From CAVZZG01 sp963779685 (GTDB lineage: Bacteria; Actinomycetota; Thermoleophilia; Gaiellales; F1-60-MAGs149), in assembly GCA_963779685.1 (NCBI GenBank), contig CAVZZG010000003.1:558001-622000 (forward strand): a stretch of DNA of 64,000 nt. Reading direction: 5' to 3'. The position numbers were made by a program, and so were the translations under genes. The notes under the pieces were generated by a model. It ran no database searches. It was not told where the DNA came from and saw nothing but the letters and a program-made list of their open reading frames with translations. Every line of letters starts with the position of its first letter. Positions within the stretch are counted from its first letter, which is position 1. Positions 16,135-24,589 of this stretch are shown here, one piece after another.

Positions 16135-18126
16135 ATCACGATCGCGACCGAGCAGCGGGTTGGCATCGACACCGGCGGGACGTTCACCGACATCGTCGCC
16201 GTCGACGGACTCGGCTCGGCGACGCTCACCAAGATCCCGTCTGACAGCCGGGCCGATCAGATCGCCGAGGCGTGCTCCCGCCAGACGAGCGACGCCCGCG
16301 TCGTGGTGCACGGCACCACCCGCATCACCAACGCCATCCTCGAGGGGCGGTTCTCCCGCACCGCGCTCGTCACGACCCGCGGTTTCGGTGACGTGCTCGC
16401 CATCGGCCGTCAGGCCCGCGATGACCTCTACGACCTCGGGCGCCCGGCCCGCGCGGCGCCCGTCGTGCCGGACGAGCTCTGCTTCGAGGTGGACGAGCGG
16501 GTGGCGGCGGACGGCACGGTCCTGCGACCGCTCGGCGACGACGAGGCGGGCCGGATCCGGGCGAAGCTGGAAGCCGCCGGGGTCGAGGCGGTCGGGGTCT
16601 GCCTGCTGCACGCCTACGCCGACCCGACGCACGAGATGGCGCTCGGGGCGGTGCTCGGCCAGCGACTCACGGTCAGCCTGTCGCACCGGGTGTCCGGCGA
16701 GCGCCGCGAGTACGAACGCGCGTCGACGACCGTGCTGAACGCCGCCGTAGCGCGGTTCGCCGCCGACTACGTGGGCGGCCTCGAGGCCGCGATCGCCGAC
16801 CGGATGCCCGCGGCACGGCTGTACGTGATGCACTCCGCCGGCGGCATGGTCGCAGCGGCGGATGCCCGGGACCTGCCGCTCGCAACGGTCATGTCCGGGC
16901 CGGCCGCCGGCGTCGCCGCTGCGGCGCTCCTGGCGCGGCGCACCGGCCTTCAGCGCGCCGTTGCCTTCGACGTCGGCGGCACCTCCACCGATGTCGCGTT
17001 GCTCGAGGAGGGCGAGGCTCCGATGGCCCGTGACCGGCGCGTCGCCGGGCACGCCGTGCGATTGCCGGCAGTCGGGGTCGAGAGCATCGCTACCGGCGGC
17101 GGCTCGATCGCGTGGGTCGACGACGTCGGGGCGCTCCGCGTCGGGCCGCGGTCGGCGGGTGCCGTGCCAGGTCCCGCGTGCTTCGGGCGGGGCGGGGTCG
17201 AGCCGACCGTCACGGACGCCGACCTCGTGCTCGGACTCCTGCATCCAGGGTCGACCCTCGGTGGCATCGTGCTCGATCCGGCCCGTGCCGAGGCGGCCCT
17301 CGGACCGCTCGGCCTTGCGCTGGGCCTCGACGTCGTCGGCGCGGCCCAGGCCGTACTCGCGGTCGCGACGGCGCAGGTGGTGCGCGCCCTCCGCCTCGTG
17401 ACGGTGAACCGCGGTCACGACCTGCGGAGCGCGACCCTCATCGCCTACGGCGGGGGAGGGCCCGTGCACGCCGGCCCGATAGCGCTCGCTGCCGGCGTCG
17501 AGCGGGTGGTCGTGCCGCCGCTCGCATCGGTCTTCTCGGCGCTCGGCTGCTGCCTCGCCGAGCTGGCAGTGGAGATCGCGCGCACGAGCCTTGCCGCGGT
17601 CGACGACGGCACCGTCGCGGCCGTCGACCGGCGACTGGCGGCGCTTCGCGACGAGGGTGTCGCGAGCCTCGGCGACGCCGTCGACCCGGCCGATATCGTC
17701 GTCGCGCAGATGGTCGAGGCCCGCTACCGGGGCCAGAACGACGAACTCGAGGTGCGTTGGCCGGGGCCGGATGCCGCTGCGATCCGCGCCGCCTTCGGTC
17801 GCGAGCACGCCCGCCGCTACGGGTACCGGACGGACGAGTCGGTCGAGATCACGGCGCTTCGCTGCCGTGTCGCTGTCCGCCACGCGACCCCGTGGCCGTC
17901 GTCGCCGGGCGCCGCGGCAGGGCCCGAGGGCGAGACGACCTTCGCGCTCGGACTCGACCGGCCGGTCTCGGCCCCCGTCATCAGCGTCGGCGCGCTCGAG
18001 CCCGGCCACCCGGTCGCCGGGCCCGCGCTGATCGCCTGTGAGGGCACGTCGGTCACCGTCTGCGCCGGTCAGACCGCGACGGCGGCGGCCGATGGCGGCG
18101 TGCTGCTCGAGGCGGCGACGCGGTGA
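16135..18126 (+). CDS. hyuA: Hydantoinase/oxoprolinase subunit A (HyuA family), apparent non-canonical ATC start
   Basis: ATP-dependent cyclic-amide hydrolase subunit; with HyuB it opens hydantoin- or lactam-type rings. The N-terminal phosphate loop RVGIDTGGTFTDIVAV lies upstream of the first ATG, GTG or TTG in the frame (GTG 16303), and an in-frame stop sits at 16090-16092, so no canonical start can include this conserved motif. ATC 16135 fits position (663 aa, normal length) and promoter spacing. Further family features are VVHGTTRITNAILE, FDVGGTSTDVALLEEG, ATGGGSIAWVD and AYGGGGPVHA. It is the first gene of an eight-gene operon and its stop overlaps the hyuB start. An upstream indel error is the alternative explanation for the missing start. 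Confidence 0.85.
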   Translation: MTIATEQRVGIDTGGTFTDIVAVDGLGSATLTKIPSDSRADQIAEACSRQTSDARVVVHGTTRITNAILEGRFSRTALVTTRGFGDVLAIGRQARDDLYDLGRPARAAPVVPDELCFEVDERVAADGTVLRPLGDDEAGRIRAKLEAAGVEAVGVCLLHAYADPTHEMALGAVLGQRLTVSLSHRVSGERREYERASTTVLNAAVARFAADYVGGLEAAIADRMPAARLYVMHSAGGMVAAADARDLPLATVMSGPAAGVAAAALLARRTGLQRAVAFDVGGTSTDVALLEEGEAPMARDRRVAGHAVRLPAVGVESIATGGGSIAWVDDVGALRVGPRSAGAVPGPACFGRGGVEPTVTDADLVLGLLHPGSTLGGIVLDPARAEAALGPLGLALGLDVVGAAQAVLAVATAQVVRALRLVTVNRGHDLRSATLIAYGGGGPVHAGPIALAAGVERVVVPPLASVFSALGCCLAELAVEIARTSLAAVDDGTVAAVDRRLAALRDEGVASLGDAVDPADIVVAQMVEARYRGQNDELEVRWPGPDAAAIRAAFGREHARRYGYRTDESVEITALRCRVAVRHATPWPSSPGAAAGPEGETTFALGLDRPVSAPVISVGALEPGHPVAGPALIACEGTSVTVCAGQTATAAADGGVLLEAATR

Positions 18127-19697
18127 GCGACCCGGTCCTGCGCGAGGTCGTCCGGCACGGCACGGCTGCCATCGCGGAAGCCATGAAGCACGATCTCATG
18201 CGATCGGCCCGTTCACCGGTGCTCCGCGAGGCGGGTGATCTGTCGTGCGCGTTGACCGACGCGAGCGGCGCGACGATCGCGCAGGGCAACGACATACCGA
18301 TGCACCTCGGCGTGATCGGCTTCACCGTCAGCGAGCTCATCCGCCATGTCGGCCGCGACGCGCTCCGTCCGGGCGACGTCTGGTTCGTCAACGATCCCGC
18401 CGTCGGCGGCAACCACCTGCCGGACGTGAAGGCCGTCCGCCCGGTGTTCCACGGCGGTGTGCTGCGTGCGTTCGCCGTGGCATTGGCGCACTGGCCGGAT
18501 ATCGGCGGAGCGCTGCCGGGCAGCTACGTGCCCGACGCGCGGGAGATCTACCAGGAGGGCCTGCGGATCACGCCGGTGCGGTTGTTCGACGCCGACGGGG
18601 AGCGCCGCGAGGTGCTCGACCTGGTGCTCGCGAACGTGCGCGGCGCCGACGAGCGCCTCGGCGACATCCGCGGGCAGGCCGCGACCACGGCGATCGCCGG
18701 GAAGCGCCTCGCCGAGTTGTTCGACGAGCACGGGGCGGACACCGTCATGGCGATGTGGCGCGAGCTGCAGGCGGAGTCCGAGGTGCGCGTCCGGCGTGCC
18801 CTGGCATCCGCTCCGGATGGGGTGTACGAAGGCGCTGACGCGCTCGACGATGACGGGATCGGTGCCGAGCCGATCTGGATCCGTTGCCGGGTCACGATCG
18901 ACGGCGACCACGCGATCTTCGACTACACGGCATCCGACGACGAGGTCGCAGGCCCGGTCAACACCACCCGTTTCATCACCGCAGCCTCCACCTACTACGT
19001 CGTCAAGGCCCTGCTCGCAGGCGACGCGGTGCCGAACGCCGGCGCGTGGCGGCCGATCCAGGTCCTCACGCGCCCGGGCTCCATCTGCGACGCCGGCCCG
19101 ACCGCGCCGGTCGTCGCCGGCAATCACGAGACCTCGCAACGCATCGCGGATGCCGCCTTCCGGGCACTTGCCGGAGCCGTCCCGGAGCGGGTGGTGGCCG
19201 CCGGCATGGGCTCGTCCGGCCTGGCGCTCTTCTCCGGCCGCCACCCCGACGGCCGGCCGTTCTTCCTGTACGAGACGCACGCCGGAGGGGCAGGCGCCGG
19301 CGCCACGCACGATGGGTCGCATGCGACGCGCATCCACCTGTCGAACGTGATGAACACGCCGGCGGAGGTGATCGAGGCGGAGTATCCGCTGCGCGTCGAG
19401 GTCGCCGCGATCCGACGTGGCTCTGGCGGAGCGGGCGCCCACCGCGGTGGTGACGGCCTTCGCCGCCGCTACAGGGTGCTCGTGGACGACGTGCGCGTGA
19501 CGACCATCGTCGAGCGGTCGCGAGTGGCGCCGCCCGGCCTGTTCGGGGGCCGCGACGCGAGCGTCAGCGCCGTGTGGCTGGAGCGTGACGGCGAGCGGTC
19601 GCTGCTGCGCGGAAAGGGCACGGCGACGCTCCGGGCCGGAGACCTGATCGAGATCGAGACCGCCGGCGGCGCCGGCTATGGAGAGGAGCGCGAGTGA
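18123..19697 (+). CDS. hyuB: Hydantoinase/oxoprolinase subunit B (HyuB family)
   Basis: Partner of HyuA in ATP-dependent opening of a cyclic amide. It has 524 residues from GTG 18123 (GTGA overlap with hyuA). Typical HyuB features are the N-terminal EAMKHDLMRSARSPVLREAGD, the region DVWFVNDPAVGGNHLPDVK, an internal AGNHETSQRIADA, and the C-terminal RRGSGGAGAHRGGDGL and GGAGYG. Length is normal. The pair resembles N-methylhydantoinase, caprolactamase and 5-oxoprolinase enzymes; the neighbouring molybdenum hydroxylase suggests an N-heterocyclic substrate, but its identity is not readable from sequence. Confidence 0.92.
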   Translation: MSDPVLREVVRHGTAAIAEAMKHDLMRSARSPVLREAGDLSCALTDASGATIAQGNDIPMHLGVIGFTVSELIRHVGRDALRPGDVWFVNDPAVGGNHLPDVKAVRPVFHGGVLRAFAVALAHWPDIGGALPGSYVPDAREIYQEGLRITPVRLFDADGERREVLDLVLANVRGADERLGDIRGQAATTAIAGKRLAELFDEHGADTVMAMWRELQAESEVRVRRALASAPDGVYEGADALDDDGIGAEPIWIRCRVTIDGDHAIFDYTASDDEVAGPVNTTRFITAASTYYVVKALLAGDAVPNAGAWRPIQVLTRPGSICDAGPTAPVVAGNHETSQRIADAAFRALAGAVPERVVAAGMGSSGLALFSGRHPDGRPFFLYETHAGGAGAGATHDGSHATRIHLSNVMNTPAEVIEAEYPLRVEVAAIRRGSGGAGAHRGGDGLRRRYRVLVDDVRVTTIVERSRVAPPGLFGGRDASVSAVWLERDGERSLLRGKGTATLRAGDLIEIETAGGAGYGEERE

Positions 19698-20515
19698 CCG
19701 GATCCGGTGTCCCGACCGTGACGCGACCGGTGGAGCTGCACGGCAAGGTGGCGATCGTGACGGGAGGTGCGAAGGGCATCGGTGGGCAGGTCTGCGCCCT
19801 GCTGGCGCGTGAGGGCGCGGACCTCGTCCTGGCGGCGAGGGATGCCGGGCCGCTCGAGGAACTCGCCGCGGAGCTCACCGATCCGGCGACCGGCCGGCGA
19901 GCGATCGCGTGCGCCTGCGACGTGACGGACGAGGCGCAGACCCGCGAGCTGGCGCAGGTGGCGCTGGACGCGTTCGGGCGCATCGACATCCTGGTCAACA
20001 CCGCCGGCGGCACGGGGCCGATCGAGACGCCGTGCCACGAGTACGACGCCGACGCCTTCCGGGCGATCCTCGAGCTGAACGTGATCGGCACGTTCCTGCC
20101 CTGCAAGGCGGTCATCCCGACGATGCTGGCCCAGGGCTCCGGTGCGATCGTCAACATCGCCGGCACGTCCGGGCTGCGCGGCTACCGCAACCGCTCGGGC
20201 TACTCGAGCTCGAAGTGGGCGGTGCGGGGCTTCACCCGGACGCTCGCGCTGGAGCTGGGCCCGCACGGGATCACGGTCAACGACATCTGCCCGAACGTCA
20301 CGAACGGTGCCCGCATGGACCGGATCGTGCGGACGAAGGCCGAGCGCCTCGGCAAGACCGCCGAGCAGGTCTACGCCGACTTCGCATCGCAGACCGCGCT
20401 CGGCCGGTTCGTGGACGAGGTCGACATCGCCGAGTCGGTGCTGTTCCTCGTCACGAACCGCGGTCGCAACATCACCGGGCATGACATCGTCGTCGATGCC
20501 GGCTGGGACGTCTGA
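19694..20515 (+). CDS. Short-chain dehydrogenase/reductase
   Basis: NAD(P)-dependent oxidoreductase of 273 residues. The cofactor motif is VTGGAKGIGGQV, NTAGG replaces the usual NNAG, and the catalytic Ser-Tyr-Lys set is visible in IAGTSGLRGYRNRSGYSSSKWA. The C-terminal ITGHDIVVDAGW is the usual SDR ending. The start overlaps the hyuB stop, so it belongs to the same operon. A second SDR with a closely similar C-terminal half ends the operon, suggesting two oxidation steps or two stereochemical preferences on hydroxy acids derived from the opened ring. Confidence 0.9.
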   Translation: MTGSGVPTVTRPVELHGKVAIVTGGAKGIGGQVCALLAREGADLVLAARDAGPLEELAAELTDPATGRRAIACACDVTDEAQTRELAQVALDAFGRIDILVNTAGGTGPIETPCHEYDADAFRAILELNVIGTFLPCKAVIPTMLAQGSGAIVNIAGTSGLRGYRNRSGYSSSKWAVRGFTRTLALELGPHGITVNDICPNVTNGARMDRIVRTKAERLGKTAEQVYADFASQTALGRFVDEVDIAESVLFLVTNRGRNITGHDIVVDAGWDV

Positions 20516-20518
20516 GGC

Positions 20519-21397
20519 ATGTATCCGCGCGCGGTCGCCTACGAGCGTCCAGGATCGCTCGAGGACGCGCTCCAGGCCCTCGCAGGCGACCCCGGGGCCC
20601 GCATCCTCGCCGGCGGGCAGAGTCTCGTGCCGATGCTCGCGCTCGGGCTGGTGGGACCCTCGCTCCTCGTCGATGTCAACGACCTCGACCTGGCCGGGCT
20701 CGAGGACCGCGGCGCGACGGTCGCGATCGGCGCGCTGACGCGCCACCGCGAACTCGCCCGGGGCGCTGCCGCACGGCGCCTGCTGCCGCTGGCCGCCGAG
20801 GCCGCGGCCTCGGTCGGGAGCCCGCGCGTGCGCAACCGCGGCACGTTCGGCGGGAGCCTCGCCCACGCCGACCCCGTCGCCGAACTGGCGGCCGTGGCCG
20901 TCGCCTACGGCGGGCACGTGGTGCTCGCCGGACCTGCCGGGCGCAGGCAGGTGCCCATCGACGAGTTCTTCCTCGGCTGGTACGAGACGTCGATGGGACC
21001 TGGCGAGATGGTCGTCGAGGTGGAGCTGGTACGGCCTCCGCATGGCGCCGGCTCGGCGTTCGTCGAGGTGGCGGAGCGCGCGGACTCCTACGCGCTGGCC
21101 GGGGCCGCGGCGATCGTCGCACTCGCGCCGGACGGCGCGACCATCGACGTGGCACGGGTCGTCGTGATCGGCGGTGGCGCGGGCGTGGCGGTGCGCAGCG
21201 CCGCGGCGGAGTCCGCGTGCGCGGGATCCGTGCCCGGGCCGCTGCTCGAGGCGGCCATCGCCGCGGCAGTGGCCGCCTCGGTCGAGCCCGAGGACGACCC
21301 GTTCGTCCCCGCCCACCACCGCCGCCGGGTCGCCGCCGCATGTGCGGCCAGGGCCGTGCGGACGGCAGCCGCGCGGGCACTGGAGGGCTCCCGATGA
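20519..21397 (+). CDS. Molybdenum hydroxylase FAD subunit (CoxM/XdhB-like)
   Basis: Medium, FAD-binding subunit of a xanthine-dehydrogenase-family hydroxylase; passes electrons from the iron-sulphur subunit to an acceptor. It has 292 residues. FAD-binding motifs AGGQSLVPML near residue 31 and TFGGSLAHADP near residue 110 are both present. Starts 3 nt after the SDR stop; the stop overlaps the ATG of the small subunit. Works with the next two genes as an alpha-beta-gamma enzyme. Length and motifs are normal. Confidence 0.93.
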   Translation: MYPRAVAYERPGSLEDALQALAGDPGARILAGGQSLVPMLALGLVGPSLLVDVNDLDLAGLEDRGATVAIGALTRHRELARGAAARRLLPLAAEAAASVGSPRVRNRGTFGGSLAHADPVAELAAVAVAYGGHVVLAGPAGRRQVPIDEFFLGWYETSMGPGEMVVEVELVRPPHGAGSAFVEVAERADSYALAGAAAIVALAPDGATIDVARVVVIGGGAGVAVRSAAAESACAGSVPGPLLEAAIAAAVAASVEPEDDPFVPAHHRRRVAAACAARAVRTAAARALEGSR

Positions 21398-21870
21398 TCT
21401 CCTTCACGCTCGACGGGGTGACGGTCGCGCTCGACGTCCCGGTGCACTGGACGCTGCTGCGGGCCCTCCGCGACGGTGCGGGATGCACGGTGGTCAAGCA
21501 CGGGTGCGGCGAAGGCGTGTGCGGCGCCTGCGCGGTGCGCGTCGATGGGGTGGCCGTGAACGCCTGCTCGATGCTCGCACCGCAGGTCGAGGGCGCGGTC
21601 GTCGAGACGGCGGCCGGCCTGGCATCGCCGGACGGTGCGCTCCACCCGCTGCAGCGACTCTTCACCGAGCACGGCGCCGTCCAGTGCGGCTTCTGCACGC
21701 CCGGCATGCTGATCGCCGTGCTGGATGCGGTCGAATCGGGATCGGCCGGGACCGCCGCCGAGATCCGCGAGGCACTCACCGGCAACATCTGCCGCTGCAC
21801 GGGCTACGCGGGCATCATCGCGGCGGCCGAGGCCTACCGCGACCTCCTCGCGCAAGGGACTCCGTCATGA
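21394..21870 (+). CDS. Molybdenum hydroxylase 2Fe-2S subunit (CoxS/XdhC-like)
   Basis: Small iron-sulphur subunit, 158 residues from ATG 21394 (ATGA overlap). The plant-type 2Fe-2S cysteines are in HGCGEGVCGACAV plus a following NACSML, and the second cluster ligands are in CGFCTPGM and NICRCTGY. These two four-cysteine sets are diagnostic. It relays electrons from the molybdenum site to the FAD subunit. Its stop overlaps the large-subunit start, giving balanced translation of the three chains. Confidence 0.95.
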   Translation: MISFTLDGVTVALDVPVHWTLLRALRDGAGCTVVKHGCGEGVCGACAVRVDGVAVNACSMLAPQVEGAVVETAAGLASPDGALHPLQRLFTEHGAVQCGFCTPGMLIAVLDAVESGSAGTAAEIREALTGNICRCTGYAGIIAAAEAYRDLLAQGTPS

Positions 21871-24158
21871 CGGCCTTCCGCGTCGTCGGCACCGAACTGG
21901 TCAGGCACGACGCCATCGAGAAGACGGCCGGCCGGACCCGCTATGCCGCCGACATCCCGCTGCCCGGCATGCTGCACGCGGTCCTCAAGCGCTCGGACGA
22001 GGCGCACGCGACGTTACTCGCCGTCGACGTTGCGGCCGCGCGGGCGATCGACGGCGTCGTCGACATCCTGCTCGCCGCGGACGTGCCGAACAACGTGATC
22101 AGCGTCGACGTCCCGGGGCAGACGGTCGAGGTCGGCGCGCTCAAGGCGCGTCAGTACGTGTTGGCCGATGGCGTCGTGCGCTTCCACGGCGAGCCGATCG
22201 CACTCGTGATCGCCGAGACCGAGGACGCCGCGATCGCCGCGGTGGACGCCATCGACGTCCAGTACGAGCCGCTCGAGGTCGTCGACGACCCGGTCCGCGC
22301 ACTCGAGGCCGACGCACCGGCCATCCACGAGGGCGGCAACCTGCTCGCCCGCTGGGAGCTCGAGGAGGGTGACGTCGACGAAGCGATGGCGGCCGCTGCG
22401 GTGGTCGTCGAGGGCGCCTACGAGACGCACTTCGTCGACCACGCCTACCTCGAACCCGAGGCCGGCACGGCCTTCGTCGACGGCGACGGCGTCGTCGTCA
22501 TCCGCGCGTGCACCCAGGTCATCGAGCATTTCCGGTCGGTTGCCCGCATCCTCGGCGTCGACCAGAACCGCGTGCGCGTGATCACGCCGTACGTCGGCGG
22601 CGGCTTCGGGGGCAAGGAGGACATGACGGTCGAGCCGTTCGTGGCGATCGCCGCCGTCCGCACCGGCCGGCCCGTGCGGATGATCTGGTCGCGTCAGGAG
22701 TCGCTCCTCGCACGGCAGAACCGGCATGCCGTGCGCATGCGCTACCGCACGGCGGCGGACGCCGACGGACGGCTCGTGGCCCAGGACATCGACCTGGTCA
22801 GCGACGGCGGCGCCTACGCGTTCCTCTCGGCGCTCGTCCTGCTCTACTCGGTGACCCACGCGCCCGGCCCGTACCGGTGCGCCAATGTCCGCATCCGGGC
22901 CCGGGTCGCCTACACCAATCACACGCCGTGCTCGGCGTTTCGCGGCTTCGGCGGGATGCAGGTGGCGCTCGGGTACGAAGGCCAGATGGACCGTCTCGCC
23001 GAGAAGCTCGGGATCGCCCCCGCCGAGGTGCGCCGGCGGAACTTCATGGCGCCCGGCGACCGGCTCGCGATCGGACAGCCGATCGAGACCGCCGTCGCGC
23101 TGCCGCAGCTCCTGGACGCGGTCATCGACCGGCTCGGCCCACCGCCCGCGGCCCGCTCCGGTGACGTCCTCGTCGGCCGTGGCATCGCGTGCAACATGCA
23201 GTCCTACGGCCGGTGCGTGTGGCTGAACGACTGGTCGAGCGCATGGATCGGATTCGAGCTCGATGGCAGCGTGGTGATCAGGATCGGCGTCCCCGACATC
23301 GGCTGCGGCCAGGCGTCCTCGCTCATCCAGATCGCATCGGAGGTGCTCGGCGTGGCGCCGGAGCGCTTCGCCATCCACATCGGCGATTCGGCGCTGACTC
23401 CGCTCACGGGCACCTCGACGGCGACCCGGCAGCTCTACATGTCCGGCAATGCCGTCCTGCGAGCCGCCGGCGAGCTGCGGGACGGCCTGGTGACGGTCGC
23501 TGCCGACCTGCTCGGGACGGTCGCGGCCGACGTGATGCTCGGGCCGGGCGGTGCATCGGCGGCCTCCGCGCACGATCGGTGCGTGGGTTTCCCGCAGCTG
23601 ATCGCCGCCTGCGTTGCCCGCGATGTCGAGTGGCAGCGCTTCGCCGTCTTCCACGCGCCGAAGAGCGCGGCCTGGGAGGCCCACGAGCGATGGAGGGGCC
23701 GCGTGCTCCCGGACTTCACGTACGGGTGTCACGGCGTCGACGTCGAGATCGACCGGGCGACCGGTGAGCTGCGAATCCTCCGCTACGTGGCGGCGCACGA
23801 TGTCGGCCGCGCCATCAACCCGCAGTCGGTTCGCGGGCAGATCGAGGGCGGTGCCGTGATGGGGATCGGCTATGCCCTCGGCGAGCGGATCGTCTTCGAC
23901 GGCGGCCAGAACCTCACCGGGACGTTCGCGCAGTACCTCGTGCCGACCGCGGTCGAGGCGCCGTCCGTGGAGTCGATCGTGCTCGAGAGCGGAGAGGGGC
24001 TCGGCCCGTTCTCGGCCCGTGGCATCGGGGAGCCGCCGATCGGCCCACCGGCGCCGGCGCTGGCAGCCGCGATCCACGACGCGACCGGATGCCGGCTTGG
24101 GCGCCTGCCCTTCACGGCCGATCGGATTGCCGACGTTCTCGAGGAACTCCGCTCGTGA
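21867..24158 (+). CDS. Molybdenum hydroxylase large (molybdopterin) subunit, xanthine-dehydrogenase type
   Basis: Catalytic subunit binding molybdopterin cytosine dinucleotide; hydroxylates a heterocycle or aldehyde with water. It has 763 residues. Molybdenum-site motifs are GGGFGGKED, TPCSAFRGFGGMQ and, near the C-terminus, the catalytic glutamate in ARGIGEPPIGPP. The AFRGFGG loop matches xanthine-dehydrogenase-type enzymes; the AYRCSFR loop of true CO dehydrogenase is absent, so CO oxidation is unlikely. An unusual DIGCGQASSLIQIASE segment takes the place of the common DxGQG stretch. With HyuAB next door, oxidation of a ring N=CH to a lactam is a reasonable inference. Confidence 0.93.
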   Translation: MTAFRVVGTELVRHDAIEKTAGRTRYAADIPLPGMLHAVLKRSDEAHATLLAVDVAAARAIDGVVDILLAADVPNNVISVDVPGQTVEVGALKARQYVLADGVVRFHGEPIALVIAETEDAAIAAVDAIDVQYEPLEVVDDPVRALEADAPAIHEGGNLLARWELEEGDVDEAMAAAAVVVEGAYETHFVDHAYLEPEAGTAFVDGDGVVVIRACTQVIEHFRSVARILGVDQNRVRVITPYVGGGFGGKEDMTVEPFVAIAAVRTGRPVRMIWSRQESLLARQNRHAVRMRYRTAADADGRLVAQDIDLVSDGGAYAFLSALVLLYSVTHAPGPYRCANVRIRARVAYTNHTPCSAFRGFGGMQVALGYEGQMDRLAEKLGIAPAEVRRRNFMAPGDRLAIGQPIETAVALPQLLDAVIDRLGPPPAARSGDVLVGRGIACNMQSYGRCVWLNDWSSAWIGFELDGSVVIRIGVPDIGCGQASSLIQIASEVLGVAPERFAIHIGDSALTPLTGTSTATRQLYMSGNAVLRAAGELRDGLVTVAADLLGTVAADVMLGPGGASAASAHDRCVGFPQLIAACVARDVEWQRFAVFHAPKSAAWEAHERWRGRVLPDFTYGCHGVDVEIDRATGELRILRYVAAHDVGRAINPQSVRGQIEGGAVMGIGYALGERIVFDGGQNLTGTFAQYLVPTAVEAPSVESIVLESGEGLGPFSARGIGEPPIGPPAPALAAAIHDATGCRLGRLPFTADRIADVLEELRS

Positions 24159-24589
24159 CGGCCATCGAGGGTCGCGAGCGCCTCGGGCTCCCACCCGCCG
24201 ACGTGTGGCAGCGCCTCACCGATCCCGTGGCCCTGGCCGCGGCGATTCCCGGCTGTAGCGCGCTCGACGCCCAGCCCGACGGATCGTTCGCCGCCACCAT
24301 GAGCGTCGCCGTCGGCGCGGTGCGCGGCAGCTACGAGGGCACCGTCCGCTACGAGGACGTCGCGCCGCCTGACCACTGCACCATCGCGGTCGCCGGGAAG
24401 GGGAGGATGGGCGAGATATCGGGCCGCGGCCGGCTCGAGCTGGCGGCCGTCGAAGGCGGTACCGAGGTCGCCTACGACGGCACGTTCGAGGTCAGGGGGA
24501 AGGTTGCCGCAGTGGGCGCGCGGGTCGTCGGCGGCGTCGCGCGACGGATGATCGTCGAGACCCTGCGCAACCTGGAGCGGGGGACATGA
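24155..24589 (+). CDS. CoxG-like SRPBCC protein
   Basis: A 144-residue protein of the CO dehydrogenase subunit G (CoxG, SRPBCC) family: PADVWQRLTDPVALAAAIPGC at the N-terminus and GKGRMGEISGRGRLEL centrally. GTG 24155 overlaps the large-subunit stop. Longer CoxG proteins carry a membrane anchor; this one lacks it and ends soon after the helical VVGGVARRMIVETLRNL. In molybdenum hydroxylase operons it is thought to help recruit or mature the enzyme. Its stop overlaps the next gene. Confidence 0.87.
   Translation: MTAIEGRERLGLPPADVWQRLTDPVALAAAIPGCSALDAQPDGSFAATMSVAVGAVRGSYEGTVRYEDVAPPDHCTIAVAGKGRMGEISGRGRLELAAVEGGTEVAYDGTFEVRGKVAAVGARVVGGVARRMIVETLRNLERGT

Noticed and set aside
17692..17699. 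GCCGATAT inside hyuA as another sigma-28-type -10
   Set aside because: No TCAAG-like element lies 15 nt upstream and it is inside a coding region with no gene start after it.
21867..24158. Large molybdenum subunit as aerobic CO dehydrogenase CoxL
   Set aside because: The AYRCSFR active-site loop is absent; the sequence has the xanthine-dehydrogenase-type AFRGFGG instead.
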